Part shown: positions 1 to 12,510 of the stretch, one piece after another
Numbering within the stretch: position 1 is the stretch's first letter
How the letters are laid out: every line of letters begins with the position of its first letter
From: Streptomyces thinghirensis
GTDB taxonomy: Bacteria > Actinomycetota > Actinomycetia > Streptomycetales > Streptomycetaceae
Direction: 5' to 3'
Assembly: GCA_021502835.1 (NCBI GenBank)
Contig: JAKFGP010000015.1
Coordinates: 88,863-152,862 of the forward strand
DNA: 64,000 nt
Made by a program: the position numbers and the translations under genes
Notes under the pieces: generated by a model
The model's input: only the letters and a program-made list of their open reading frames with translations
Databases searched by the model: none
Told to the model about the DNA's origin: nothing

Positions 1-159
1 CCGGCTCACGTCGCCGGCCGAGCACCCCTACGGCAGCGAGCGGTACGGGTCCCGTTACCAGGGGCAGCGGGGGCCGACCGCCTCCCGGTCCTTCATCAAC
101 TTCCATCGGACCCAGGTATGAGCCGGGTATGAGCAGCGAGAACGCAGGCGGGACGCAGT

Positions 160-659
160 ATGAGTGACGTTCGGGAGAATCTGACCTACGAGCAGTTCGG
201 CGTCGCCGTGCGGGAGCTCGCGCAGGCCGTCGCCGACGACGGGTACGAGCCGGACATAGTGCTCTCCATCGCCCGGGGCGGGGTCTTCGTGGCCGGCGGG
301 CTGGCGTACGCGCTCGACTGCAAGAACATCCACCTGGTGAACGTCGAGTTCTACACCGGGGTCGGGACCACGCGCTCGAGATGCCGGTCATGCTCGCGCC
401 CGTGCCCAACGTCATCGACTTCTCCCGGAAGAAGGTCCTCATCACCGACGACGTCGCCGACACCGGCAAGACGCTCAAGCTGGTGCGGGACTTCTGCCTG
501 GACACCGTCGCCGAGGTCCGCAGCGCCGTGATCTATGAGAAGTCCCACTCGCTCGTCCAGTGCGAGTACGTGTGGAAGCGGACCGACGAGTGGATCAACT
601 TCCCGTGGAGCGTTCAGCCTCCCGTCGTGCGGCGGGCCGGGCAGGTGCTCGACGCCTGA
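160..659 (+). CDS. Phosphoribosyltransferase-domain protein (frameshifted)
   Basis: A type I phosphoribosyltransferase of about 166 residues, the small actinobacterial form related to xanthine-guanine phosphoribosyltransferases. The N-terminal half has the early PRTase strand VLSIARGGVFVAGGLA. The C-terminal half has the PRPP-binding loop VLITDDVADTGKTL, with the two acidic residues followed by TGKT. One missing base near position 365 moves the frame, and the protein resumes at LEMPVMLAPVPNV and ends in VLDA. The ATG at 160 follows a purine-rich stretch. The substrate cannot be read from the sequence, so purine salvage is only a family-level guess. A hairpin downstream separates it from the convergent Yip1 gene. 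Confidence 0.85.
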
Positions 660-689
660 TCCGCGGAGGCGGACGGATACGGACGCAAG

Positions 690-725
690 GAGAGGGGCCC
701 CCGGCGCGATGCCGGGGCCCTTCTC
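690..725. terminator. Bidirectional terminator-like hairpin
   Basis: A GGGCCCCCGGC arm and a GCCGGGGCCC arm flank a GCGAT loop and are followed by TTCTC. It lies between two convergent genes, so it can serve both strands. Confidence 0.65.
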
Positions 726-743
726 GTGCCGGTCGGGGCGTCG

Positions 744-1681
744 TCAGAACGTGCCCAGCTCACGATCGACAGCAGCGCGATCAGCTGGATCGCCGACGCG
801 CCGAGCGCCTTCAGCCAGGGCAGGTCGTGGGAACGGCCGACCATCAGGGTCAGCAGGAGGCCGGCCGCGACCCAGGTGGCCCAGCCGAGGATCTGGACCA
901 GGGCGCGTCGCCGCCGGCGAACATGCGCGACGATCAGACGCGGGGCGTCCGTGATCGACATGATCAGCATGGAGAGACCGACCGTGGGCTGCCACGCGCC
1001 GTCGCCGCCGAGCTGGCGGGCCAGGGTGTGGGTGACCACGCCCAGGACGAACGCGCTCAGCACCATCGCCACGGCCGTGGTCAGGACGATCGGGACCGCG
1101 TTCGAGAGGGGTGGCGTTGATCGCCTCCTCGCGCGCGCCGTCGAAGCCGAAGACCGCCAGCAGGCCGTAGAGGAAGGTCACGATGAGCGCCGGGGCCCAC
1201 ATCGCGTAGTCCCGCATCTGGAGGAAGGGTCTGGTTGGGGGCGACGACGACGCCCCTCAGCAGGGCCTTCCAGTGCAGGCGGGGGCCGACCGGGCCGGGC
1301 GGCGGGGCGGGGCCGGCGCGGTAGGTCTCGCCCTGGTTGTAGGGGTCGTCGCCGACCGTGAACGCCTGGGTGTGGCCCGGGTTGTTGGCCGCGTACGGGT
1401 CGTGCGGGGCCTGGCCGCCGTGGTGGCCGCCCTGGGGGTAGCCGCCGTCGCCGAAGTACTCCGGCTCACCGTGCCCTCCGCCGTGCGGCTGCGGCCACGG
1501 TGAGCCACCGGCGCCGGGGCCGCCACCCCCGTACGGCTGCTGCGGGTACGGCTGCCGAGGGCGTCGCGGGACCGCCGTACGACGGTCCCTGGGGCGCCTG
1601 CTGTCCGTACGGAGGGTGTTGCGGTCGCGCGTTGGGAGCGCCGCCGTTGTTCCGGCCGCGTCCGATCCTGAATCCAGCCAC
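744..1681 (-). CDS. Yip1-family membrane protein (frameshifted)
   Basis: A membrane protein of about 310 residues with a long Gly/Pro/Gln/Tyr-rich cytoplasmic N-terminus (repeats such as PYPQQPYGGGG), followed by a Yip1-like multi-helix domain. Helices visible across frames include YAMWAPALIVTFLYGLLAV, a VLSAFVLGVVTHTLA segment and a final AIQLIALLSIV helix. The likely C-terminus is LGTF. Frame breaks lie near 1600, 1240, 1110 and 760. The GTG at 1681 (VAGFRIGRGRNN) is the best start but its ribosome-binding site is poorly spaced. The function of bacterial Yip1 proteins is not established. The gene is convergent with the phosphoribosyltransferase. Confidence 0.7.
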
Positions 1682-1864
1682 GCCTTCAGAACGTACCTGG
1701 TCCCGGAGAGTGACGTGCGTGGCCCGGCCTTTCGAGGGGCCCTTTGCTGCCGAGCTGTGACATCCCTTACGGGGGTTGAGCGGGGCATCCCCTAGGGGCG
1801 GTCGTGCGGGGGTCGGGCAGGCCTCAGAGGCCCCGGCCCGCCACGGAGGAGGAGGAACGGCAAC

Positions 1865-1893
1865 GGCCCCCGACCCGTTCTGGGTCAGGGGCC
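1865..1893 (-). terminator. Terminator hairpin after iron-sulfur reductase
   Basis: The arms GGCCCCCGACCC and GGGTCAGGGGCC pair around a five-base loop with one mismatch. On the minus strand it follows the reductase stop codon by about 37 bases. Confidence 0.6.
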
Positions 1894-1929
1894 CGCCGTA
1901 ACTCGGACTGCCGGGCCGGGTGGGGCCGG

Positions 1930-4209
1930 TTACTTCACCGGCTCCGGCGTCGGCTCGCTCTCCGTCTCCGGCTCGCCCGCCGGGTCGGCCGGGGTCTTGA
2001 CGGAGTCCAGCAGGAGCTGGGCGACGTCGACGACCTGGATGGACTCCTTGGCCTTGCCGTCGTTCTTCTTGCCGTTGACCGAGTCGGTCAGCATGACGAG
2101 GCAGAACGGGCAGGCGGTGGAGACGATGTCCGGGTTGACCGAGGAGGGCTTCGTCGACGCGCTCGTTGTTGATGCGCTTGCCGATCCGCTCCTCCATCCA
2201 CATCCGCGCGCCACCGGCGCCGCGGCAGAAGCCGCGCTCCTTGTGACGGTGCATCTCCTCGTTGCGGATGCCCGGGACGCTGGCGATGATCTCGCGCGGG
2301 GGCGTGTAGATCTTGTTGTGGCGGCCCAGGTAGCACGGGTCGTGGTACGTGATGATGCCCTCGACCGGGGTGACCGGGAGCAGCTTGCCCTCGTCCACCA
2401 GGTGCTGGAGCAGCTGGGTGTGGTGGATGACCTCGTAGTCGCCGCCGAGCTGCGGGTACTCGTTGCCGAGGGTGTTGAGGCAGTGCGGGCAGGTGGCGAC
2501 GATCTTCTTGGCCGACTTGGGCTTCGCCGACTCGGGCACCACCTTGCCGTCCTCGTCCATCTCCTCGCCGAAGGCGGCGTTGAGGACATGACGTTCTCCA
2601 TGCCCAGCTCCTGGAACAACGGCTCGTTGCCCAGCCGCCGTGCCGAGTCACCGGTGCACTTCTCGTCGCCGCCCATGATCGCGAACTTGACGCCCGCGAT
2701 GTGGAGCAGCTCGGCGAAGGCCTTCGTCGTCTTCTTGGCGCGGTCCTCCGTGCGCCGGCGCAGCCGACCCAGTAGAGGTACTCGACCTCGGTGAGGTCCT
2801 CGATGTCCTTGCCGACGACCGGGACCTCGAAGTCCAGCTCCTTGAGCCACTCCAGGCGCTGCTTCTTCGCCAGGCCCCAGGGGTTGCCCTTCTTCTCCAG
2901 GTTCTTGAGCATCGTGCCCGCCTCGGACGGGAACGCCGACTCGATCATCACCTGGTAGCGGCGCATGTCGACGATGTGGTCGACGTGTCTCGATGTCCAC
3001 CGGGCACTGCTCGACGCAGGCGCCGCAGGCGGTGCAGGACCACAGGACGTCCGGGTCGATGACGCCGTTCTCTTCGAGGGTGCCGACCAGCGGGCGCTCG
3101 GCCTCGGCGAGGGCGGCGCGGGACGCCCGCCAGCTGCTCCTCGGACGCCTTCTCCTCGCCCTCCATCGTCTTGCCGCCGCCGGCCAGCAGGTAGGGGGCC
3201 TTGGCGTGCGCGTGGTCGCGCAGGGACATGATCAGGAGCTTGGGGGAGAGCGGCTTGCCCGTGTTCCAGGCGGGGCACTGCGACTGGCAGCGGCCGCACT
3301 CGGTGCAGGTGGGAAGTCGAGCAGGCCCTTCCAGGAGAAGTGCTCGACCTGGGAGACGCCGAAGACGTCGTCGTCGCCGGGGTCGGCGAAGTCGATCGGC
3401 TTGCCGCCGGAGGTCATCGGCGGCAGCTCGCCGAGGGCCGTGCCGCCCTTCGCGTCGCGCTTGAACCAGATGTTCGGGAAGGCGAGGAAGCGGTGCCAGG
3501 CCACGCCCATGTCGGTCTTCAGGGCGACCGTGATCATCCAGATGAAGGAGGTCGCGATCTTCAGGCCGGCGAAGAGGTAGACCAGGTTCTGGAGCGTGGA
3601 GACGTCCAGGTCCTGGAGCGCGGAGACGACCGGGTACGAGATGAAGAACGACGCCTCGTAGCCGTCCACGTGGTGGAGGGCGCCCTCCAGGGCGTGCAGC
3701 ATGAAGATGCAGACGCCGACGATGAGGATGACGGCCTCGACGAAGTACGCCTGGCCGAAGTTGGAGCCGGCGAAGCGGGACTTGCGGCCCGGCTTGTTGG
3801 GCTTGCTCAGCTGCCGGATCCCGATCAGGACCAGGATGCCGAGCACCGTCATCGTGCCGATGAACTCGACGAAGACGTTGTACGGCGCCCAGTCGCCGAT
3901 GACCGGCAGGATCCAGTCGGCCTCGAACAGCTGGCCGATCGCGTTGACGATCGTCACGCGGGAGGGAGAAGAAGCCCACCGCCACGAACCAGTGCGCCAC
4001 CCCGACGATGCCCCAGCGGTTCATCCGGGTATGGCCGAGAACTCCCTGACCACGGTGATGGTTCGCTGTGCGGGTTCGTTGGTCCGCGTGCCGGCCGGCA
4101 CCGGCTGGCCGAGCCGCATGGAGTTGTAGATCTGCAGGACGGCGCGGCCGAACAGTGCGACGCCGACCACGATCAGGACCAGCGACACGATGATCGCGGC
4201 GAGTTGCAT
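1930..4209 (-). CDS. Large membrane-bound iron-sulfur (heterodisulfide-reductase-like) oxidoreductase (frameshifted)
   Basis: A protein of about 755 residues that fuses three parts. First come N-terminal membrane helices (MQLAAIIVSLVLIVVGVALF, then a NarI-like set including FIGTMTVLGILVLIG and AVILIVGVCIFML). Next are two 4Fe-4S cysteine clusters (CTECGRCQSQCP, then CTACGACVEQCP). Two CCG domains follow (TCPHCLNTLG...HDPCYLGRHNK...GFCRGAGGARMW and a final ACPFCLVML). This is the GlpC/HdrD-like reductase found near fatty-acid oxidation genes in actinobacteria, probably passing electrons between flavoproteins and the quinone pool. The ATG at 4209 has a GAGGAG site. Frame breaks lie near 4025, 3960, 3310, 3125, 2995, 2765, 2580 and 2150. 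All cysteine motifs survive, so it is likely intact in the organism. Confidence 0.88.
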
Positions 4210-4250
4210 TTGGGGGCTCCTCGGGCCTGCGAGGTTTCGAGGGGGCGGTA

Positions 4251-4269
4251 TTACTAAGCGGTAACTTAG
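4251..4269. promoter_or_regulatory. Candidate operator between divergent genes
   Basis: Two nested inverted repeats lie in the region between the reductase and the divergent membrane gene. TTAC and GTAA (4251-4264) are spaced by six bases, and CTAAG and CTTAG (4254-4269) are also spaced by six. The site is about 42 bases upstream of the reductase start. It has the look of a TetR-type operator, but the regulator is unknown. Confidence 0.4.
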
Positions 4270-4443
4270 GTAGTTCGTCTGAGACTACCCCCATCCTCCG
4301 CCGCACTGTAGCCGGACGTGCGGTGATCTGCGTCGCTGAGGCAACCCTGACCGGCGGGCCCGGTCGCGGGGCGCGGCGTCTCGCTGAGTCGGACGCGCCA
4401 TTCGTCGCAAATCATGATATTCGGCTTGTTCCGGGCATAGGTT

Positions 4444-5621
4444 GTGCCCGTGCTCTACGGGATCATCGCCGCCACAGCCTCCTTCCTCCTCGCCGCCCTG
4501 CTCACCGCGCTGCTGAGGGCGCCCGCGCTGCGCCTCGCCCTCGTCGACCGGCGACGGCAGCGGCCCGTCCCCCTGCTCGGGGGTGTGGCCGTCGTCCTCG
4601 TCACCGGGCTGGTGGCGTGGGCCGAGGGACTGGACCGGTGTCGTGCCGCTCGGGTCATTGGTCGGCCGGCTGCTGGTGGCCGGGACCGCCGTCGGCGCGC
4701 TCGGCCTGGCCGCCGACGTGTGGCGGCTGCGGCGGCGGTGGCTGCTCGCCGGTACGGCCGTCGCGGCGGCGTGCGTGGTGCCGTACGAGGTGACCGGGCC
4801 GGTGGTCGGGGCGCTCGCCGCGGGCTGGATCGCGGTGGTCGCCGTCGCCTTCCGGGGGCTCGACCACGCCGACGGGGTGGCCGGCACGGTGGGGGTGGTC
4901 ACCGCCTTCGGTGTCGGTGCCTACGCCGCCGCCGAGTTGATGGACGGGCTGGCGGTGCTGCTGAGCGCGCTGGCCGCCGCGCGCTGACCGGGTTCCTGCT
5001 GCACAACTGGCATCCCGCGCGGATCGCGCTCGGGGCCTGCGGGTCGCTCTTCGCGGGCTTCCTGCTCGCCGGGGCGGCGGTGTTCTACCCGGGCGGGGCA
5101 CGAGCCCGGGGCCGGCGTGGGGGTGCTGTTCGCGCTGACGGCGCTAGCGGGCGTCGACGCCGTACTCGTGCTCCTGTCGCGCCGGCTGGCCGGACGGCCC
5201 CTGCTGCGCGGCGGGCCCGACCACCTCGCCCACCGGCTGCGGCGGCTCCAGGGCTCACTCCGCAGGGCGCTGTGGTGGTCCTCGGTGTGGCCTCGTTCTG
5301 CGGGGTACTCGTGGGCGCGCTCGTGCGACACCGGCTGGGCGGGGAGACGGTGGTGCTGTGGTTGGCGGGCGTGGCGGCGGCCGGGTGCTGGGGCTGCTGC
5401 GGGTACGGGTGTACGAGCCCCGAAGGGCGGGGACGGATCCCCGGACCCGTGCGTCACTTCACGGGCCTCGCGCGGAACGCGGGGACGGCCCCAGGAGTCC
5501 CCCGAGGCGACGGACGCCCCGTCCCGTGCGTCCTCCCGGGCGGCGATTTTTCCGGTTCGTCAGGGCAGGCGCGGCGGAGGAACCCCAGGTCAGCGCGTCG
5601 TTGCGTGTAAGGAACGGATAA
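4444..5621 (+). CDS. MraY/WecA-like (GT4) membrane protein (frameshifted, possibly degenerate active site)
   Basis: A multi-helix protein related to polyprenyl-phosphate N-acetylglucosamine-1-phosphate transferases. It shows the family landmarks in order: RQRPVPLLGGVAV, GLAADVWRLRRRW, GLDHADGVAG, WHPARIALGACGSLFAGF and GGPDHLAHRLRRL. The usual DD of the second motif reads AAD, so activity is doubtful. The start is GTG 4444. Frame breaks lie near 4640, 4985, 5110 and 5280. The stop is uncertain: all three frames stay open past 5600, and the last 55 or so codons look non-coding, so the true end may be near 5480. It reads toward dnaK. Confidence 0.65.
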
Positions 5622-7576
<1,955 letters not shown>

Positions 7577-7580
<4 letters not shown>

Positions 7581-8318
7581 CGGAGGAGACCCCGGGTTTT
7601 GACGCAGAAGCCCGACGTCCCCTCCGGCGCCACCCCTGACGTACGCCGAGCCGAGGCCGCCGCTCCCTCTTCGAGGAGGGCGCGGCCCCCGGCCGGGGAC
7701 GCGAGTGAAGAACGCGGGCCTGGTGGCCCAGCTGGACCAGGTGCGCACGGCGCTGAACGAGCGCACGGCGGACCTCCAGCGACTCCAGGCCGAGGAGTAC
7801 CAGAACTACCGCCGCAGCGTCGAGCGGGACCGCGTCGCGCGTCAGGGAGGTCGCCGTCGCGAACCTCCTGTCCGAGGCTAAGCTTCGCCGTCGACGACAT
7901 CGGCGCGCGCCCGGGAGCACGGCGAACTCGTCGGCGGCTTCAAGTCCGTCGCGGAGTCGCTGGAGACGGTCATCGCCAAGATGTGGCCTCCAGCAGTTCG
8001 GCAAGGAGGGCGAGCCCTCGACCCCGACGATCCACGAGGCCCTGATGCACTCGTACGCGCCGACGTCACCGAGACGACGTGCGTGGCGATTCTCAGCCCG
8101 GGTACCGGATCGGCGGAGCGCACCATCCGCGCGCCGGTGGCGGGTGGCCGAGCCGCCGGCCGGGTGCGCAGACGGCCGAAGCCGGCCGGGGAGGACACCC
8201 CGGGCCACCGGCCGACTCCGGCGGGAGAACGACGGGACCGCCGGGAACGGCGGAAACGCCGGAAACGCCCGGAACCGCCGGGAACAAGGAGAGAGCGGTG
8301 GCCCCGGACGAGGGCTGA
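7577..8318 (+). CDS. grpE: Nucleotide exchange factor GrpE (frameshifted)
   Basis: DnaK exchange factor. The GTG start at 7577 overlaps the dnaK stop (GTGA), indicating translational coupling. The reconstructed protein has an acidic disordered N-terminus, the coiled coil [19 protein letters not shown], and the conserved EYQNYRR and ANLLSE segments. The beta domain includes [21 protein letters not shown], then [16 protein letters not shown] and GYRIGERTIRPA-like pieces. A Gly/Asn-rich tail leads to the stop at 8316-8318. At least eight indels scatter it over all frames, so the tail is uncertain. Confidence 0.9.
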
Positions 8319-8350
8319 GCTTGACGTGACGAGAGAGGAGGGACGTGAGG

Positions 8351-9530
8351 ATGGGCACCAGGACTTCATCAGGACTATTACAAGATCTCGCTACAAACCC
8401 CGCCGAGATCAAGAGGCGTACCCGGAGGCTCGCCCGCGAGTACCACCCCGGACGCCAACAAGGGAAACGTCAAGCGCGGAGGAGCGCTTCGCGGAGATCT
8501 CCGAGGCCAACGACATCCTCGGTGGCCCCAAGAAGCGCAAGGAGTACGACGAGGCCCGCAGCCTTCGGCAACGGCGGTTTCCGTCCGGGGCCGGGCGGCG
8601 CGGCGGCGGCGGCACCTTCAACTTCGATCTGGGCGACCTCGAGGCGGCGCCCAGGGCGGGGCCAGGCAGGGGCCGGCCTTCGGCGGGCGGGCTCGGCGAC
8701 GTCTTCGGGGCCTGTTCAACCGCACCGGCGCCGGCGGCCCCGGCACCGGCACGCGGACCCAGCCGCGGCGTGGCCAGGACATCGAGTTCGAGGTCACCCT
8801 GAGCTTCACGGAGGCCATCGAGGGCGCGACGGTCCCGTTGCGCATGTCCTCGCAGGCACCCCTGCAAGGCCTGTTCGGGCACCGGCGACAAGAACGGCTA
8901 CGCCGCGCGTGTGCCCGACCTGCGTCGGCACCGGGCAGGTCGCCCGGGGCTCGGGCGGCGGCTTCTCGCTCACCGACCCGTGCCCGGACTGCAAGGGCCG
9001 CGGCCTGATCGCGGAGGACCCCTGCGACATCTGCAAGGGCTCCGGACGCGCCAAGTCCTCCCGGACGATGCAGGTCCGCATCCCGGCCGGGGTGTCGGAC
9101 GGGCAGCGCATCCGGCTGCGCGGCAGGGCGCACGCGGTGAGCGGGGCGGTCCGGCGGGCGACCTGTACGTGGTAGTGCACGTCAAGGAGCACCCCGTCTT
9201 CGGCCGCAAGGGCGACACCTCACCGTCACCGTCCCGGTGACGTACGCCGAGGCGGCCCTCGGCGGCGAGGTCCGGGTCCCGACGCTGGGCGGCCCGCCCG
9301 TCACGCTGAAGCTGCCGGCGGGGCACCGGGCGCGGCGCACCATGCGCGCCCGGGGCAAGGGAGCGGTCCGCAAGGACGGCACCCAGCGGCGACCTTCTGG
9401 TCACCGTCCAGGTGAGTGTTTCCGAAGGACCTGACGGGGAAGGCTCGTGATGTGCGCTGGAGGCGTATCGCGAGGCGACCGCGACGAGGATCGCGGGCGG
9501 AGCTGAACCGAGGCCGCGAAGGGAGCTTGA
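8351..9530 (+). CDS. dnaJ: Chaperone protein DnaJ (Hsp40), frameshifted
   Basis: Type I Hsp40 co-chaperone of about 390 residues. The J domain is split by indels but KLAREYHP with the HPD turn is recognisable, followed by a Gly/Phe-rich region (FNFDLGDL). Four CxxCxGxG zinc repeats follow: [24 protein letters not shown] and CDICKGSG. C-terminal substrate domains include [19 protein letters not shown] and [24 protein letters not shown] lies upstream of the ATG at 8351. The tail reads AAKGA then TGA at 9528. It is the third gene of the HspR-controlled operon. Confidence 0.92.
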
Positions 9531-9535
9531 CGGAG

Positions 9536-9996
9536 ATGGACGGTCGTCGACGCAACCGGTGAACTGACCGAGGACACCCCGGTCTACGTCATCTCGAGTG
9601 GCGTGGCCAGCTCTCCGGCCTGCACCCCGCAGACCCTGCGCCAGTACGACCGCCTCGGCCTGGTCTCCCCGGACCGCACGGCCGGCCGCGGCCGGCGCTA
9701 CCTCGGCCCGCGACATCGAACCTGCTCCGCACGGTGCAGCAGTTGTCACCCAGGACGAGGGCATCAACCTGGCCGGAATCAAGCGCATCATCGAATTGGA
9801 GAACCAGGTCGCCGCGCTCCAGGCCCGCCTGGCGGAGCTGCAGGACGCCCTCGACGGCGCGGCCACGGCGATGCGCCAGCGCGAGGCGGCGGTACACGCC
9901 TCGTACCGCCGCGACCTGGTCCCGTACCAGGAGGTACAGCAGACCAGCGCCCTGGTGGTGTGGCGGCCCAAGCGGCACGGCCAGTCCTCGGACTGA
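9536..9996 (+). CDS. hspR: Heat-shock repressor HspR (MerR family), frameshifted
   Basis: MerR-type autorepressor of the dnaK operon of about 150 residues. It has the winged-helix sequence QTLRQYDRLGLVSPDRTAG RGRRY (two segments), the recognition part ISVAAQLSGLHPQTL split across frames, then SQDEGINLAGIKRIIELE and the coiled coil ENQVAALQARLAELQDAL. The C-terminus is SALVVWRPKRHGQSSD. The ATG at 9536 lies six bases after the dnaJ stop. The product binds the HAIR sites at 5624, 5676 and 15304, with DnaK as corepressor (established for Streptomyces). Confidence 0.93.
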
Positions 9997-10180
9997 CGTC
10001 CCGCACAAGGCAGAACGGCGACGACCGGCCCGGAGGTTCCACCGGATCCGCAGCCACTCGGGCCGGTACGCAACGTTGCTGTCTCATTGGTCTGAGTACT
10101 TCTTGACGATTTAGTGAAGACAGCGTTGGCTTCCCTCACCTGGGTCACCACTATACCGTGTGATCGGAAGGTAAAGCGCA

Positions 10181-11313
10181 GTGAACGAAAAGCCGTGCCC
10201 GTCGTATCTCGCCATATCCCTGGCCGCGTCCATGATGACCTTCTCGCTGGCCTCTGTGGTGTGCTGGGCGCGTCCGAGAGCAGTGACGAGGCGAGTCCGA
10301 CCAAGGGCAACGACATCACTGTGGGGCTGCTCCTGCCCCCCCGGAGAAGGCAGACACGCGCTACAGCAGTTCGACTACCCCCTACTTCAAGGCGAAGGTC
10401 GCCGACCTCACGCGCGACCAGGGCAACGTCAAGTACGCCCAACGCCGAGGCGAACGCCTCGAAGCAGGCCGACCAGATGCAGCAGATGATCGACGACCAG
10501 GTCGACGGTGATCGTCCTGGACGCGGTGGACGCGAAGTCCATCGGCACCGCCGTGCAGAAGGCCAAGGACGCCGGCATCCCCGTCATCGCCCACGACCGG
10601 CTGGCCGAGGGTCCGATCGACGCCTACATCTCCTTCGACAACGAACTGGTCGGCGAGTGCAGGGCCGCTCCCTCATCGAGGCGCTCGGTGACGACGCGGA
10701 CAGCTCCGACAAGATCGTCATGATGAACGGCTCGCCCACCGACCCGGAACGCCGAGCAGTTCAAGGCGGGCGCGACGTCCGAGCTGAACGGCAAGGTGAC
10801 GATCGCCCAGTCCTTCGACACCAAGGACTGGAAGCCGGAGAACGCCGAGGCGAACATGACCGAGGCGATCGAGAAGATCGGCAAGAACAACATCGCGGGC
10901 GTCTACTCCGCCAACGACGGCATGGCGGGCGGCGTCATCAAGGCCCTGGAGGACGCGGGCGTCACCGACCTGCCGCCGATCACCGGCCAGGACGCGGAAC
11001 TCTCCGCGGTGCAGCGGATCGTCACCGGCGAGCAGTACATGAGCGTGTACAAGTCCTACCCGCAGGAGGCCGAGAGCGCCGCGGAGATGGCCGTGGCGCG
11101 CGCGTCCAGGGCCGGGACATCCAGTTCGACGCCCTCGCCCGCGACAAGGTCGACAGCCCCACCCACAAGGGCATTCCCGCGCAGCTCGTCCCCGTTGTCG
11201 CCCTGACGCGGGACAACATCGAGCAGACCGTCATCGCGGACGGCTTCTACCAAGGTCTCCGACATCTGCACGGCCAAGTACGCGGCGGACTGCGCGGAGA
11301 TCGACCGAAGTAG
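10181..11313 (+). CDS. Sugar ABC transporter substrate-binding lipoprotein (frameshifted)
   Basis: Periplasmic-binding protein of the ribose/xylose class, about 365 residues. The GTG at 10181 has GGAAGG nine bases upstream. A signal peptide with a lipobox-like LAGLCG or LASVVC (blurred by an indel) is followed by GNDITVGLLLP, VADLTRDQGNVKY, QMQQMIDDQVDVIVLDAVDA, KAKDAGIPVIAHDRL, YISFDNELVGE and the long intact stretch VTIAQSFDTKDWKPENAEAN through DLPPITGQDAELSAVQRIVT. Such proteins usually accompany ATPase and permease genes, but none is adjacent, so it is an orphan here. The sugar cannot be assigned, although xylose-type binding is the closest family. Confidence 0.85.
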
Positions 11314-11463
11314 TCCGGTTCGGCCTCGGCCGACCGCCCTGGACGTACCTGTGGCAACCGGCATGTTCCGGCCGCCGTCCCACGCCGAGCCGTGTTGCGG
11401 ACCCGGTCCCGGCCGCGCATAGTTGCGCTGCGGAAAGAGCCGGAACCGGGGGTGGGATGGGCG

Positions 11464-12510
11464 ATGGCCGGGCACGGGGCGGATGAGCATCCTCACGGTG
11501 CCGACCGGCTGTGCGCGGCGGGGGACCGCGTGTACTCCCGGGCCGTACGACGTGGCCGGGGTGCCCCGCCGGGACGCCGAGCCGGCCCCCCTGCCTCCTG
11601 GAACTGGCCCTGCTGCACCCCGACCCCGACGACATGGACTGGCTGGTGCGCGACCTCGCCGCAGGAGGTCATGACCCGGCTGCTGCGCGGTGTCCACGAC
11701 GAGGTCAACGCCAGTCACGGCGGGTGGGCTCCGCGGTGGAGGCCTTCGAGCGGTACGCGGGTCTCGGCCGCCAGCTCCAGACCCCGGCCGGCACGGAGGG
11801 CACGGCGATCCGCGTCCTGGACGGTCTGGGCCGCATCCAGGCCGCGATGGACGAGGCGACGCAGGCGTGCACGACGGAGGTGCTCACCGTCCAGCCCGGC
11901 GGCATCCGGCGTGAGCATGAGCTGTCGGAGGGCTGCACCGGGCGCTGGCGCTGCGCGGGCGCGGGGTACGGATGCGGGACCTGTACACGCACGTGGCCCG
12001 GCACGGGCAGGGCCTGCTCAACTACCTGAGCTGATGGGCGACGCGGTGGAGGCCCGCACCCTCGACGAGGTCATCGACCACCTCATCCTCTTCGACCGCA
12101 CGGTCGCCTTCATCCCCGCCAACACCGACCGCACGATGGCCCTGGAGCTGCGCCACCCCGCCCTGATCGCCTACCTGGTCACGGTCTTCGAACGCCTCTG
12201 GCGCCTGGCCCACCCCCCTGACCGCCCCCTCCCCGACACCGGCATCGAGGGGCATCTCCCACCGCGAGCAGTCCATCGCGGCGCTGCTGGCGGAGGGCCA
12301 CCAGGACGCGGTGATCGCGGAACGCCTGGGCATAAGCGTCCGCACGGCGCGGGCCCACATCGCCCGCCTCTCGGAGACCCTGGGCGCGGCCAGCCGCACG
12401 CAGCTGGGGTACGCATCGCCCAGGCCGGCCTGGATGGCTCTCCCCGCCTGCCCGCCGCGATCAGCGTGCCCGATCAGGCTCCGGGACGAGGATCCCCGAC
12501 TGGCCGATGA
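11464..12510 (+). CDS. LuxR-type regulator, paralogue 1 (frameshifted)
   Basis: A regulator of about 345 residues. A TrmB/phospholipase-like sensing region (LLELALLHPDPDDMDWL, TEVLTVQPGGIRREHEL, MRDLYTHVARHGQ, EARTLDEVIDHLILFDRTV, LELRHPALIAYLVTVFE) precedes a C-terminal LuxR helix-turn-helix (IAALLAEGHQDAVIAERLG ISVRTARAHIARLSETLG). The start is ATG 11464, and breaks lie near 11570, 11660, 11720, 11925, 12030, 12255 and 12415. It converges on the minus-strand paralogue, overlapping by about 50 bases if the present stop is right. It belongs to a three-paralogue cluster beside a secreted peptide. No receiver domain is present, so the input is probably a small ligand or peptide (inference). Confidence 0.8.
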   Translation: MAGHGADEHPHGADRLCAAGDRVYSRAVRRGRGAPPGRRAGPPASWNWPCCTPTPTTWTGWCATSPQEVMTRLLRGVHDEVNASHGGWAPRWRPSSGTRVSAASSRPRPARRARRSASWTVWAASRPRWTRRRRRARRRCSPSSPAASGVSMSCRRAAPGAGAARARGTDAGPVHARGPARAGPAQLPELMGDAVEARTLDEVIDHLILFDRTVAFIPANTDRTMALELRHPALIAYLVTVFERLWRLAHPPDRPLPDTGIEGHLPPRAVHRGAAGGGPPGRGDRGTPGHKRPHGAGPHRPPLGDPGRGQPHAAGVRIAQAGLDGSPRLPAAISVPDQAPGRGSPTGR

